Of a stretch of DNA of 64,000 nt, positions 54,152-63,529 are shown piece by piece. Each line of letters begins with the position of its first letter. The stretch's first letter is position 1. The notes under the pieces are model-generated. The model was not told the DNA's origin. It was given only the letters and a program-made list of their open reading frames with translations, and did no database searches. The DNA is taken from positions 1-64,000 of the forward strand of contig WGMM01000028.1 in NCBI GenBank assembly GCA_016125085.1, read 5' to 3'. Position numbers and translations under genes: made by a program. The stretch is from a bacterium. Its GTDB lineage: Bacteria > Planctomycetota > Planctomycetia > Isosphaerales > Isosphaeraceae.

Positions 54152-55618
54152 TCATTTCTTCGCCCACAGCGACTCGATCAGCTTCACCGTTTCGTCGCAT
54201 AGAATTTGCCCGCCTTCCGGGCCGACCGCGCTGCTCGCCACGATCGCACTGTATCCACCGCCGTGAACCGCTGCCTCCGTCGGTAAATAGGTGCCATGAC
54301 CTGCGAGCTGCACGAGGAATGTCTGCAGTGCCGGGCTGCGGGATTTCATTTGAATTCCATATTGCGTGTAAAGCTCGAACGGATTGGTCGCCACGACCAC
54401 GTCGCCGATGCGGATCACGTGCAGCTCCATGCGGAACGGCTCCAGAGTGCCGCTTTTCTGACGCTCGTAACGGTCCAGAACGTCCTGATGCCAGGCTACG
54501 ATCCGCCGGTTTTTCGGGTCGCCAGACAGTTTGGCGATCGTGGCCCGCGTTTCGGCGGCCTCGGCGTCGGTCACGAGCCTCATCGGCAGTTCCAGATTCG
54601 CCACGCGGTGCACCAGCGGCACACCTTCGAATTGCTCCTGCACGGCTCCTTCATATGCTTCTTGCCAGCCATTCACGATGCGACGTGCCAGCTCCTCGAG
54701 CCGATTCAGCTTGCGCAGCGTGCGCATCCGTTCCTCGGCCTTTTTGCGATACATCAGGTGCGGCGACTGGTCGCCCGCGGCACCGGTCCAGGCGATGACG
54801 TTCAATTCCTTTCCGTGCTTCGCCCGCAGTGATTCGCGAACTTCATGCCAGATGTCGGCGTCGACGGTCATGTTTCCTTCGACTTCCTGAGCAGGGCATG
54901 CGATATTCACGGCCGTGGCCGTCAACTTGCCGGCCATGTCCCAGAAGCAGAGCACTTCGACTCCCTGATCCTCAGGCCCTTCGATACCACGAAAATCGGC
55001 CCGATCGGTCGGCCCGTACATCACGGCCCGGCCATCCGCATAAATCGACCTGCGGTTCTGGGCGACCACCGCGTGACCCAGGCCCCAGCCGACCTTGCCG
55101 GGCCTGCGGTTCGTCCACGCCCGCTTGCAGGCTTCCGCAACGCGTTCGATCAGAAATTTCGAATATTCCGCAGGTTGCATTACGCCGTCTTTGGGGATCT
55201 CGTATTTGCCTTCCTCAAGCACCGGCGCCGTGTGCGTGTGAGTAGCGCTGATGACCAGTTTGGAGGAATCGAAATCCGTCAGATCGGATTTGATTCGTTC
55301 CCTGACCCCGGCAAGGATCTCAGGCGAAATCGACACGAGATCGCAGGAGACGAGCAGCGCCTGATCCAGAAGTTTCTCGCCGTCGCGAGACTCCAGGGCG
55401 AGCGCTGTCGCGGTGACGGGGCTGCGGACGCCATTGGAAACGCGGGTCATCATCTGGCCTGACAGGGCGACGGGTTGATCGGGCGTGATGCTGACGCTTG
55501 CCGAGCCGACACGAGTTTCGCCTGCGAAGCACGTCTCTGACCCAAGAACAACGAGCAGACAAATTCCGGCCAGCCTGACAAAAGAGGCCAATGAGCGAAT
55601 CGAATGGAGCACGAACAT
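54152..55618 (-). CDS. Exported neutral/alkaline ceramidase-like protein
   Basis: 488 residues from the ATG at 55618, with GGAG 8 nt upstream. Signal peptide (LAGICLLVVLGSETCFAGE). N-terminal domain of the neutral/alkaline non-lysosomal ceramidase family: VGSASVSITPDQPVALSGQM, VSCDLVSISPEI, and the metal-site ISATHTHTAPV (about 124-134). Later NPFELYTQYG and the C-terminal HGGGYSAIVASSAVGPEGG. Planctomycetes carry many paralogues of this domain, and true ceramidase activity should not be assumed. TATTAT on the minus strand at 55687-55692 may be its -10. Confidence 0.85.
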   Translation of the reverse strand: MFVLHSIRSLASFVRLAGICLLVVLGSETCFAGETRVGSASVSITPDQPVALSGQMMTRVSNGVRSPVTATALALESRDGEKLLDQALLVSCDLVSISPEILAGVRERIKSDLTDFDSSKLVISATHTHTAPVLEEGKYEIPKDGVMQPAEYSKFLIERVAEACKRAWTNRRPGKVGWGLGHAVVAQNRRSIYADGRAVMYGPTDRADFRGIEGPEDQGVEVLCFWDMAGKLTATAVNIACPAQEVEGNMTVDADIWHEVRESLRAKHGKELNVIAWTGAAGDQSPHLMYRKKAEERMRTLRKLNRLEELARRIVNGWQEAYEGAVQEQFEGVPLVHRVANLELPMRLVTDAEAAETRATIAKLSGDPKNRRIVAWHQDVLDRYERQKSGTLEPFRMELHVIRIGDVVVATNPFELYTQYGIQMKSRSPALQTFLVQLAGHGTYLPTEAAVHGGGYSAIVASSAVGPEGGQILCDETVKLIESLWAKK

Positions 55619-55793
55619 GGGACGATCTCCGCGGCTTTCCGGTCCAACTGTCGCATCGTCGAAAGATCGATCGCGTTTCCGGCAGAATAATAGGTCGGAC
55701 GACTCATCACAAACGAAAACCGGAACGATCACGAGGATCGATCCTCATCAAAAAGAGACCGATCCCGTCGAGTCGAACCTGTTCGTCCCAAAA

Positions 55794-55866
55794 TGCACCC
55801 GGTAGGATTCGAACCTACAACCTTCTGATTCGAAGTCAGTGACTCTATCCGTTGAGCTACGGGTGC
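55794..55866 (-). tRNA. tRNA-Arg (anticodon TCG)
   Basis: 73-nt cloverleaf on the minus strand. Acceptor stem GCACCCG/CGGGTGC, D-arm GCTC...GAGT, anticodon loop CTTCGAA with anticodon TCG on an ACTGA/TCAGA stem (outer pair mismatched), T-arm GTAGG TTCGAAT CCTAC, discriminator A. The 3' CCA is not encoded; TTTT follows. Reads CGA and perhaps other CGN arginine codons. Confidence 0.95.
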
Positions 55867-56109
55867 GTGTTCGACATCATAGGAGAAGATGCGGCGGGAT
55901 TCAAGACTCAGGCGGTGGCGAGTGGCGTGTCTTCGGACCGAAGGGGCGGCGGAATTTCAGGTTCGGTTCGAGTTTATCCCTGCATTCCCGCTTCCCTTAC
56001 CGCTAGAATGTTTACGAATCCACTCAAGGATTCGAGCGATGCGGCGAATCTCTTTTCGAGTGACTGCTCCGTAGCACCCAAGGCATCCTGCAACCCCAGG
56101 CCCGACCCG

Positions 56110-59100
56110 ATGAATCCCGAAGGTTCCGCACGTAACTTCTCAATGAACATGCGTTTGCCGTCGATCGTCCTTGGCTTCTGCATGACGGTCCTGGCGACAG
56201 GGCCAGTCGTCGCGCAATCCGTACCGGAGTACACGGGCGATCGTGTGTACCTCGTCGGCGATCCGAAAGGGATCGATGCCCAGAGCCTGAAGCGGGAAAT
56301 CGGCAGGATCGAACAGTCGAGCCGGCAGACTTATTTCGTCGTTGCAGTACGGAACACAGGCTCCGGCTCCGATTCGACCAAACGGTTCATGGACAGGCTG
56401 GCCGACGTCTGGCCTGATCAGGCACGAAAGAGGGGGGTGCCGTTCGACATCAAGCGTGTCGTGGTGATCGTCCTGGGAGTCGAAAACCGCAAGATCGTGA
56501 TTCTCGGAGGAACGGAACTTCAGCAGAAATTCGCGTTTCGGGATCCGTATATCGACCGCGAACTGGTCCGGCCCTATTTTACGCCTTTGGCTCAAAAAGG
56601 CGATCTTACGCAAGCTCTGCGTGTGCTGATGGAGCAGACTGACCGCTGGATCGCGGCGAAGGATAAAGAACAGGCTCTGCGTCAGTCGGAAATCGCAGCA
56701 CGCTCCCTTCAGTTACGGCAGGAAGCAGAGGCCGCGATCACGGAAAGCCGCAAGGAACTTGCGGAGACCCAGACTCTGCTGAAATCGCGGCATGACGAAG
56801 GCATGGCCATGACGGCCCTGGATGCCCGCATCGCCGAACTTGGCGCTTCTCTCGATTCGGCCGCGGCCAGGCTGACGGACAATCCGGCGGAATCGCTCGA
56901 TGTGGCAAGGCAGACAAATCGCGGCCTGCTGGAAGCGGCTGAGCAGGTTCGCCGCATTCCTGTACTTCGTACTGAGCTGGATCTTCGGCTGGGAAAATCC
57001 ATGGAAGTGTTCACGGAGATCGCAGCCGCGATCGACACGGCCCGCAAAGCCGGCGTGGCCACGACCAGGCAGGAAGAGGCGCTGGATCAGGCCCGGATGA
57101 AGCTCGAAGAATCCCGCGGCTTGATCGCCCGAGATCCGTTTCAGGCACAAGCACTCGTGAATGAAGGCGAAGGGCGGCTGCAGGACATTCTGATACAGGC
57201 CCGCGCGCTGCCTCAGGCGCAGGCCGAGGTGACGAATCTGAAGGCCGAATCCGCAAAGGCCTTCGATGAGGCGACGGGCCTGATCGTCGAGGCTCGCAAG
57301 CGGGGCATCAAGCTGGCCGATGCTTCTTCAGCCGTGAAGGCGTTCGAAACGGGCATCGTGAACTTGCCGAAACTGTCGCAGGACGATCCGATCGCCCTGG
57401 CGAAAGCCTATCGCGAAACGGCCGCCGCGGCCGAATCGGTTCGCAAGCTTCTGCCGCCGAAAATCGCACGTTACCGCCTGGTGAACCGTACGCTGCCGAT
57501 GGCGGCCCTGGCCGGGATCGGGGCTGTCGGGGCTGGTATCGCAGGGCTTTCCGTGCGGGCTCGGCGGAAATACCGGCGTGAAGTGACGGCCCAGTTCGAA
57601 CAGTATCGCAGCCGGGCTGTCGGGCTGATGGATCAGCTGGACGGTCTGCGCAAAGAGCACGAAACGCTGATGAAGGTCGACCCGGACTTCACCGAGCCAT
57701 CGACAGGCCGCACCCTGGCGGTGTATCGCGAAGTGGAAACCGACCTGAACGGCCTCTGGGACAAGTGGCTGCACCTGATGGATGTCTGGGAGCGGGCGGA
57801 CAAGCTTGTCCGAAGCGCAAGCTCCATGAATTCGGAACAGATTACCCAGGCCAAGGCGCTTCTGGAGACGGAAGGCGCTTTCGACGGCGTCGACGAACTC
57901 GTCGCCTCTTGCCGCACCCGGATGGATGATCTGGGGCGGGCGCACGAAGTCGCCCGCAAGGCATTCGCGGCCGCGAACGAGTCGGTGAGAAAAGCCGATC
58001 AGGCGATCGCAGCCCTTGCCGAACGCAAAATACGCCTGGGATCGGAATCGAACGCCCTGGCCAGTGTCGTGAAGGTGCTGGACGAGGCGAAAGGCCTGAT
58101 CGTGGCTGACCCGATCGGAGCGAAAGAGATCGTCGCCCGGGCCGACGCGACGCTGGCCGAGATACTCGGTCGCGCTGGCCGGATCTCGGCTCAGGCCGAT
58201 CGTGCGGAAGTGCTGAGTTCGAAAATCGGGACGATCGCGGCCGATGCTGCACAGCTTCGTGGTGATGGCCTTTTGCTCAAGGAGCCCGAAGCTGATCCGG
58301 ATCCGAAGCTCGCCCGGGCCGGGAAGATGGTCGAAGTGGCGTCCAACGAGCTGCGCAAGGCCGACGCCGACGCAGCCGAACGCATTCTGGGCGAAACCGA
58401 AGCCCTGCTGACGACGACCGAAGCGGACATGAAGAGGCATCAGGAAGCTCGTGGCACTTGTCTGACGGCGATCCCCGAAGCTCGAAAGACGCTTGGCGAG
58501 GTCGAATCGGCGATTCAGGAAAGTGCGGTCGTTCTCGATCGTATGCATGCGTCATTCGCGCCGGAGTCGTTCGCTGGCGTGGCCGACAGGGTCGAAGCCG
58601 CCGAAAAATTGGCGAAATCCGCTCGCGAAGCCATCACCCGTGCCGCCGAAGATGCCGAAGAGCCGAACCAGCGGTTTCTTGCGGCGATGTCGCGCATCGC
58701 CCAGGCCACCGACGCGATCGCCCGGGCCGGTGCAGCCGCGAAGGAAGTCGTTCAGCGGAACGAGGCGTTGAACGTGATCGCCGCGAATTTCCGCCAGGCC
58801 CTGGCGGATTCGAAGTCGGCAGAGCAGGAAACGATGACGCTTTTCGCCAAATCACGCGAAATCGTCAGCGACGAAGCCCGTAAGTCGCTCGATCAGGCCA
58901 TGGCCCTGGTCCGGCGAGTCGAAGAGTCCGCCAGTCACGACAAACCGAATTGGCCGGAAGCCGAACGCCTGATGCAGGCGGCCAGCCGGGCGCTCGACCT
59001 GGCCCGCAATCAGGCTCAGGAAGACATCGCCGGCTTCGAGAAGCTTCAGGCACGGGAAAAGCAGGTGCGGCAGCGGCTCGATACAGTCGGCCGTGTGCTC

Positions 59101-59796
59101 GAACGTGGCGACAAGGACAGGCCGCCGGCCAATCAGAGGTATCGCCAGGCGCGGGATTTGTTGATGCGATATCAGGAAGCCGCGACGGACAAATCCTACG
59201 GCTGGGACGAAAAGCTGAGATGGCTCGATGAAGTGGCCGCCAATGCCGATCGGGCTGAAGAACTGGCCAATCAGGACATCAACCTGGCCAACGGGGCCCA
59301 GGCCGAGATCGAATCGGCCGCGCGCTCCCTTCGCAAGTCTCAGGCCTATTACGGCTCGGGCGTTTCCGCCGATCTGAGCCGGGCCGAAGCCCTGCTGACC
59401 GAAGCCCGCAAGCATCTGGCCAGCCAGGCATATGAATCGGCCGTCGAAGCGGCTCAGGCGGCCGATCACGCGGCCTCCGTCGCGACGAACAAGGCCGAAC
59501 ACGCCGCCCGTAAGCGCAGGATGCAGGCGGACAGGACGATCGTCCTGGGCGACCCGATGGTTATGGGGGGCCTGTTCGACGTGCTGGTGCGGGCAGGGCA
59601 GGACATGGCCCGGCATGCGAGCAACAGCGGCTCGTCCGGCAGCTGGGGATCGAGCGGCGGATCTTCAACGCCGTGGTCATCCGGCGACTCTGGCGGCGGC
59701 TACTGGGGCGGCGGTTCGAGTTCGTCCTCGTGGGGCAGCGGTGACTCGGGCGGTGGTGGTTCGTGGAGTTCGGGGTCGAGTCAGTCGAGCTGGTGA
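56110..59796 (+). CDS. Very long TPM-domain protein with coiled coils and Gly/Ser/Trp tail
   Basis: 1228 residues from the ATG at 56110; the ATG at 56143, directly before the signal peptide, is also possible. Signal peptide LPSIVLGFCMTVLATGPVVAQS. A TPM (TLP18.3/Psb32/MOLO-1) domain at about 45-175 (GDRVYLVGDPKGIDAQSL, FVVAVRNTG, VVVIVLGVENRKIVILGG). A long Glu/Ala/Arg-rich coiled coil follows, interrupted by one membrane helix at about 460-482 (LPMAALAGIGAVGAGIAGLSV). More coiled coil leads to a 55-residue Gly/Ser/Trp-rich tail (SWGSGDSGGGGSW). Known TPM proteins are usually 200-650 residues with similar Gly/Ser tails. Role unknown; envelope scaffold inferred. Confidence 0.85.
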   Translation: MNPEGSARNFSMNMRLPSIVLGFCMTVLATGPVVAQSVPEYTGDRVYLVGDPKGIDAQSLKREIGRIEQSSRQTYFVVAVRNTGSGSDSTKRFMDRLADVWPDQARKRGVPFDIKRVVVIVLGVENRKIVILGGTELQQKFAFRDPYIDRELVRPYFTPLAQKGDLTQALRVLMEQTDRWIAAKDKEQALRQSEIAARSLQLRQEAEAAITESRKELAETQTLLKSRHDEGMAMTALDARIAELGASLDSAAARLTDNPAESLDVARQTNRGLLEAAEQVRRIPVLRTELDLRLGKSMEVFTEIAAAIDTARKAGVATTRQEEALDQARMKLEESRGLIARDPFQAQALVNEGEGRLQDILIQARALPQAQAEVTNLKAESAKAFDEATGLIVEARKRGIKLADASSAVKAFETGIVNLPKLSQDDPIALAKAYRETAAAAESVRKLLPPKIARYRLVNRTLPMAALAGIGAVGAGIAGLSVRARRKYRREVTAQFEQYRSRAVGLMDQLDGLRKEHETLMKVDPDFTEPSTGRTLAVYREVETDLNGLWDKWLHLMDVWERADKLVRSASSMNSEQITQAKALLETEGAFDGVDELVASCRTRMDDLGRAHEVARKAFAAANESVRKADQAIAALAERKIRLGSESNALASVVKVLDEAKGLIVADPIGAKEIVARADATLAEILGRAGRISAQADRAEVLSSKIGTIAADAAQLRGDGLLLKEPEADPDPKLARAGKMVEVASNELRKADADAAERILGETEALLTTTEADMKRHQEARGTCLTAIPEARKTLGEVESAIQESAVVLDRMHASFAPESFAGVADRVEAAEKLAKSAREAITRAAEDAEEPNQRFLAAMSRIAQATDAIARAGAAAKEVVQRNEALNVIAANFRQALADSKSAEQETMTLFAKSREIVSDEARKSLDQAMALVRRVEESASHDKPNWPEAERLMQAASRALDLARNQAQEDIAGFEKLQAREKQVRQRLDTVGRVLERGDKDRPPANQRYRQARDLLMRYQEAATDKSYGWDEKLRWLDEVAANADRAEELANQDINLANGAQAEIESAARSLRKSQAYYGSGVSADLSRAEALLTEARKHLASQAYESAVEAAQAADHAASVATNKAEHAARKRRMQADRTIVLGDPMVMGGLFDVLVRAGQDMARHASNSGSSGSWGSSGGSSTPWSSGDSGGGYWGGGSSSSSWGSGDSGGGGSWSSGSSQSSW

Positions 59797-59809
59797 CGAT
59801 TGAATCGCA

Positions 59810-59861
59810 GAATCGAACCCGCTCGAAATCCTGGAAGAGAGCACGAAGCGGGTTCGGATTC
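59810..59861. terminator. Hairpin between convergent TPM and H-X9-DG genes
   Basis: GAATCGAACCCGCT (59810-59823) pairs with AGCGGGTTCGGATTC (59847-59861) with one bulged base and a 23-nt loop. The stem of about 14 bp is centred between the two stop codons, so it can serve both strands. No T-run follows. Confidence 0.55.
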
Positions 59862-59872
59862 GCATTCGAAAG

Positions 59873-61396
59873 TCAGAAGTCATTATCGCCGACGACTTCG
59901 CCGCCGTCGCGAGTGGTCAGTGCCTTCAGGATTTTCCGTGGGATCGAATCCTTGACGAACCGGAGCGAGCCGTCGGCGAACAGGAGATTCGTGCCGCCTG
60001 CATGGTGGCCGAGCAGGGGAGTGAAGCTGACGTCCTCGCCCACCTGCCAGTCGTCGGGTTTGGTCCAGATCACGGCGGATTCATCGCCGGTTTCGACCGC
60101 CATGATGGTTCGCGTGGTTCCGTCGGTAAAATCCTGGAGCCTGCCGCCGTTTTCGCCTGATAGGATCGTGCCTTTACCGTGAGGGACCTGATAACAGGTT
60201 TTCCCTTCGCTGACGGGGTGATGGCTTTTGGGGCAGGCGAAAATGGCCGGCATTTTGGTGATCAGGGCCTTGTTGTGCTCGCTGTCCCAGGGTTCGTCCA
60301 GATGAAATTCGGAGTAAAGCTGATTCTCGTCGAGGAATGGCAGAAGCTGCACCCGCCAGCTCAACAGTGGCTTGCCTGAAGGTGACAAAGTCGCTTGCCT
60401 GGGGAATTTGCCGTAGGCCTGATGATAATTATGCATGGCCAGGCCGATCCGTTTGAGGTTGCTCACGCATCGATTGCGCCAGCGGGTTTCTCGAACGGAT
60501 TGGATCAACGGAACGACGAGATCGGTCATTAACTCCGGGCTAATATCGATGACCGTTCGATCCCCTTGCGTCTGCGGATTCAATTTCTCCAGCATAGTGA
60601 CGAATGACGACAGATTCGGGTCATTTTTCGAGGCTTCGACTGCGAGCGAACGGATGTGTGTCGCCAAACTGGCGAGCTTGCCAGCTGTGGGGGCGTCCTC
60701 GCACTGGAACAGGAATTGCATTCCAGGGTTCTCGCCGGGCGTCAAATGCAATACGCCCCATTTCGAACCCTGGGTGAATGTCGTCACTGGCCCGCCTCCC
60801 AGTTCTTTCGGCAGCGTTTCGATCGTTTCTTCGAGAGCCTTGCGCTGGATGACGCTCGGGACGAGCACCAACTTTGCTGGCGAGTTCACGGCTGCGGCGA
60901 AGGCGTCCGACAGGCCAGCTCTGGGCGAGTCTTCGACGTTTCGATCGGGACGAAATGCAATGGAATGACCGCCCGCCAACAGGCGGCCTTTCACTTCCAT
61001 CGAAAGTGGCGCTGAATCGTATCGCGACCAAAATTTCGGCAGTAGCGTTTTTAGCGCACTCACGTCGCTGCCGGTTTCGAAAGTCAATGCGAATTGGGGC
61101 GTGGCGCGCATTCGGCCTGGATCGATCAGCAGGAACAGGTCCTTGGCACCGGTTCGAACGAGCGTATCGATTTCATCTCCGATCGAACGGATTTCCTCAT
61201 CGAACTGCTTGTCCGCGGCAAGTTTTCCGGACATCCGTTTGACGGTCTCCACGAAATTGAGCCGACTGAGATCAAAATGCAGGACCATTGCGATTTCGTC
61301 GCCCAGGATCGGTGCGATGACGGCGGCGGGATCGGCCTGCGGCTGAGCCTGCGACGGCAATGCAAGCAGGAAGAGAATTGGAATCGTGAATGACAT
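59873..61396 (-). CDS. Exported protein with C-terminal H-X9-DG (DUF1559-type) domain
   Basis: 507 residues from the ATG at 61396, with GGGAG about 9 nt upstream. Signal peptide (IPILFLLALPSQAQ). The N-terminal 300 residues are a planctomycete-type domain of unknown function (LGDEIAMVLHFDLSRLNF, DLFLLIDPGRM). From about 310 a DUF1559-like domain begins (RRCVSNLKRIGLAMHNYHQAYGKFP) and ends with the H-X9-DG motif HHAGGTNLLFADGS (about 465). Ordinary DUF1559 proteins start with a type IV pilin-like prepilin helix; here it is replaced by a signal peptide plus the extra domain. Last gene of the ECF sigma operon. Confidence 0.83.
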   Translation of the reverse strand: MSFTIPILFLLALPSQAQPQADPAAVIAPILGDEIAMVLHFDLSRLNFVETVKRMSGKLAADKQFDEEIRSIGDEIDTLVRTGAKDLFLLIDPGRMRATPQFALTFETGSDVSALKTLLPKFWSRYDSAPLSMEVKGRLLAGGHSIAFRPDRNVEDSPRAGLSDAFAAAVNSPAKLVLVPSVIQRKALEETIETLPKELGGGPVTTFTQGSKWGVLHLTPGENPGMQFLFQCEDAPTAGKLASLATHIRSLAVEASKNDPNLSSFVTMLEKLNPQTQGDRTVIDISPELMTDLVVPLIQSVRETRWRNRCVSNLKRIGLAMHNYHQAYGKFPRQATLSPSGKPLLSWRVQLLPFLDENQLYSEFHLDEPWDSEHNKALITKMPAIFACPKSHHPVSEGKTCYQVPHGKGTILSGENGGRLQDFTDGTTRTIMAVETGDESAVIWTKPDDWQVGEDVSFTPLLGHHAGGTNLLFADGSLRFVKDSIPRKILKALTTRDGGEVVGDNDF

Positions 61397-61439
61397 TGGA
61401 ATGTTCTCCCGATGAAGTTGGTTTGGATGGCGATGTTTC

Positions 61440-62999
61440 TCATCGAGCCAGCTTGAGGCGGTAGTCAATCCTGAAACGGGGGTGATCCAGGGCACCCGGC
61501 AAATTCGGGCCCGAAAGTGTGGCCGTTTCGCCCGAGACCTTGTATTCGAACGGTTTGCCGGTCGCCAGGTCGATGGGCACCGGGGCTTCGGTGATCGCCT
61601 CCAGGTTTGGCGGAAGAGTGCCCTGATGGCTGTGGGCGTAAAGGCGGATGGCCTCGATGGCCTGAAGTGCGTCGAACTGTCGTTCCAGACGGACGAGCGA
61701 CATCCGAGCGGTGTTCAGGCTCGGCGTCAGCTCCCCGAAAAAGCCAAGAATGGGATTCTCGGAGCTGCCGTTCACCAGTCTTTCCATCGCTTTGGTCAGC
61801 TCGTCGAACGAATCGCGATAGGGGACATTGAGCCACTTGTACATTTCGTCACGCAATTTTCCGTATTCCGAATAGCTATAAAGACAGGCGACCTGCAGGA
61901 CAGGCATCGCCCTCACTTTCGCATCGGGCCAGCCTTGTTCGATCAGTGCCCGGCTCGCTTGCGGATAGAGCCTGGCGGCCATCGTCGCAATCCGGAAACG
62001 TCTTTCGAAGCTGCCGAGAGTTTCTTCGGACCCTGCGGCCATTGGGCCCTGGCTGCCCATGAAGGAGTCGACTTTGCGCTGGAGCGCGTCGGCGAAGCGG
62101 CGGGCTTCGTCGTCGCTCCAGACGTGGTCATCCAGAATTTTCAGTTCGGGCAGTTCCCGTTCCAGGGTGTAACGTTCGCCTTCGTACGCGGGACTCGGAT
62201 CGATGAACGGCCGGGGCCGGTCGGCCAGAGCCCAATAAAGGCTCGGAGTGCCGGGGGCCTGAACCAGGTCCAGCAGGCAATCGAGCATAAGCGAATCGAT
62301 CGAAACGCCGATCAGTGCCAGGATCAGATAAGGGCCCTGGGCGACGTGCCGGCTCATGGTCAGGCCGGTTTCGATCCAGTGCATGGCTTCGTCCGGCTTG
62401 CCGTCGAGGATGGCCACGCGCGCCTTGATCGACACCAGCCTGGCAAGGTTCCGTAGCTCGTCCATCTCAGGAAGAGGTACCCAAATGCCGTCGTTTCTCC
62501 CGGCGAATTCCCAGTCGCAGCCGTCGCGGATCGCACCCTGTTCTACCTCGTTCAGGATGACGTCATACCTGTCGCCGAGCAGTTCATGAGCTTTATCACG
62601 CGGGAGATCGCGAACAGGGACATTTGTCCATTTGGCGATCGGGTCGTCGAACGGAATCGACTTCCCGCCGGACGCTCGCAGAGAATCAGCCATGCGGCTG
62701 CCCCTTTCCGAAATGAGCATCAGGCAGGCGCGATGATAAAAAATGGCCGCGTTACCATGAATCTGCTGGCGCCTTTCCGGCATCAGCCGATACTTCAGCG
62801 CCGGCACGGGGGCACCCGCTGGCCGCAAGGTGATTTCGACCGGTGCGTCGGCAGGTCGAGCGGCCGGCGTGTTCTGCGGTAACGGTGCCGCGCTGACGGA
62901 CATCGACCACGCCAGTATCGCCCAAACTACGAATTTCGCACACGATCGCACCGAAGTGGACACGCTTGCAGGCTGGTTTGTCCAGGCAGCGATTTTCAT
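61440..62999 (-). CDS. Exported protein of unknown function
   Basis: 519 residues, signal peptide about 20-40 (CAKFVVWAILAWSMSVSAAP). Mostly helical. Conserved-looking features are GNAAIFYHRACLML, KARVAILDGKPDEAMHWIETGLTMSRHVAQG and ALQAIEAIRLYAHSHQGTLPP near the C-terminus; the last resembles motifs of planctomycete exported proteins. The start overlaps the anti-sigma stop by ATGA, so it is translationally coupled to the sigma operon. Not assigned to a known enzyme family. Confidence 0.78.
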   Translation of the reverse strand: MKIAAWTNQPASVSTSVRSCAKFVVWAILAWSMSVSAAPLPQNTPAARPADAPVEITLRPAGAPVPALKYRLMPERRQQIHGNAAIFYHRACLMLISERGSRMADSLRASGGKSIPFDDPIAKWTNVPVRDLPRDKAHELLGDRYDVILNEVEQGAIRDGCDWEFAGRNDGIWVPLPEMDELRNLARLVSIKARVAILDGKPDEAMHWIETGLTMSRHVAQGPYLILALIGVSIDSLMLDCLLDLVQAPGTPSLYWALADRPRPFIDPSPAYEGERYTLERELPELKILDDHVWSDDEARRFADALQRKVDSFMGSQGPMAAGSEETLGSFERRFRIATMAARLYPQASRALIEQGWPDAKVRAMPVLQVACLYSYSEYGKLRDEMYKWLNVPYRDSFDELTKAMERLVNGSSENPILGFFGELTPSLNTARMSLVRLERQFDALQAIEAIRLYAHSHQGTLPPNLEAITEAPVPIDLATGKPFEYKVSGETATLSGPNLPGALDHPRFRIDYRLKLAR

Positions 63000-63529
63000 A
63001 GTGAGTCTCCCAGGTCGAAGGGTTCGGATCTGCGGATTTTCAAGCCTTCCGCGGCTGTGAGCGGTTTCTCGGCCGGAACGAGTGCGATCACGGGTGAATT
63101 TGGCGTTCGGCCCGGTTCGTCGAAGAACGTCAGGGGAAGTCTTCGATCAACCGCCGGGATTGCCCGGGGATCGAATGCGACGGCAGACCTGGAGGCAATC
63201 TGCGGCATCGAAGCCGGTTCCGGTCTTTCGCTCGAAGGCGCCGATTCTGGCGGCATTCGAACGTAAACCGTGCGGACTTCAGGTGTCGGCCGGCGGGCGA
63301 GCAGAACGCCCTGGCCGATCGAGACCACCGCCAGGCTCGCGGCGATGGCAGGCCAGAGATTGCGTGCGGACCAGTGCGGCCGCTTCAGTGACTTCGCTTG
63401 GCGCTGACCGGCGAGGAACAGTATCCGGTCGCGCTGGACGCGGCTGGCGGGTTTGAGCGATCCGAGCGAGCGTTCGAAGCCGCTCAGGCCGGATTCGTCG
63501 GATCCTTCGGGTTCGAGCGAGCTGGACAT
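62996..63529 (-). CDS. Membrane-anchored putative anti-sigma factor
   Basis: 177 residues from MSSSLEPEGSDESG at 63529. Cytoplasmic N-terminal 60 residues (SGFERSLGSLKPASRVQRDRILFLAGQRQA), one membrane helix (about 63-84, LWPAIAASLAVVSIGQGVLL), and a Pro-rich outer domain. It has no zinc-anti-sigma HxxxCxxC motif. The assignment rests on size, topology and its 46-nt overlap with the ECF sigma gene. It probably holds the sigma factor until an envelope signal arrives. Overlaps the next gene by ATGA. Confidence 0.7.
   Translation of the reverse strand: MSSSLEPEGSDESGLSGFERSLGSLKPASRVQRDRILFLAGQRQAKSLKRPHWSARNLWPAIAASLAVVSIGQGVLLARRPTPEVRTVYVRMPPESAPSSERPEPASMPQIASRSAVAFDPRAIPAVDRRLPLTFFDEPGRTPNSPVIALVPAEKPLTAAEGLKIRRSEPFDLGDSL

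Noticed and set aside
55852..56109. Extension of the TPM protein frame back to 55852
   Set aside because: It would start inside the tRNA-Arg gene and lacks a signal peptide at its own start; the ATG at 56110 or 56143 precedes a clear one.
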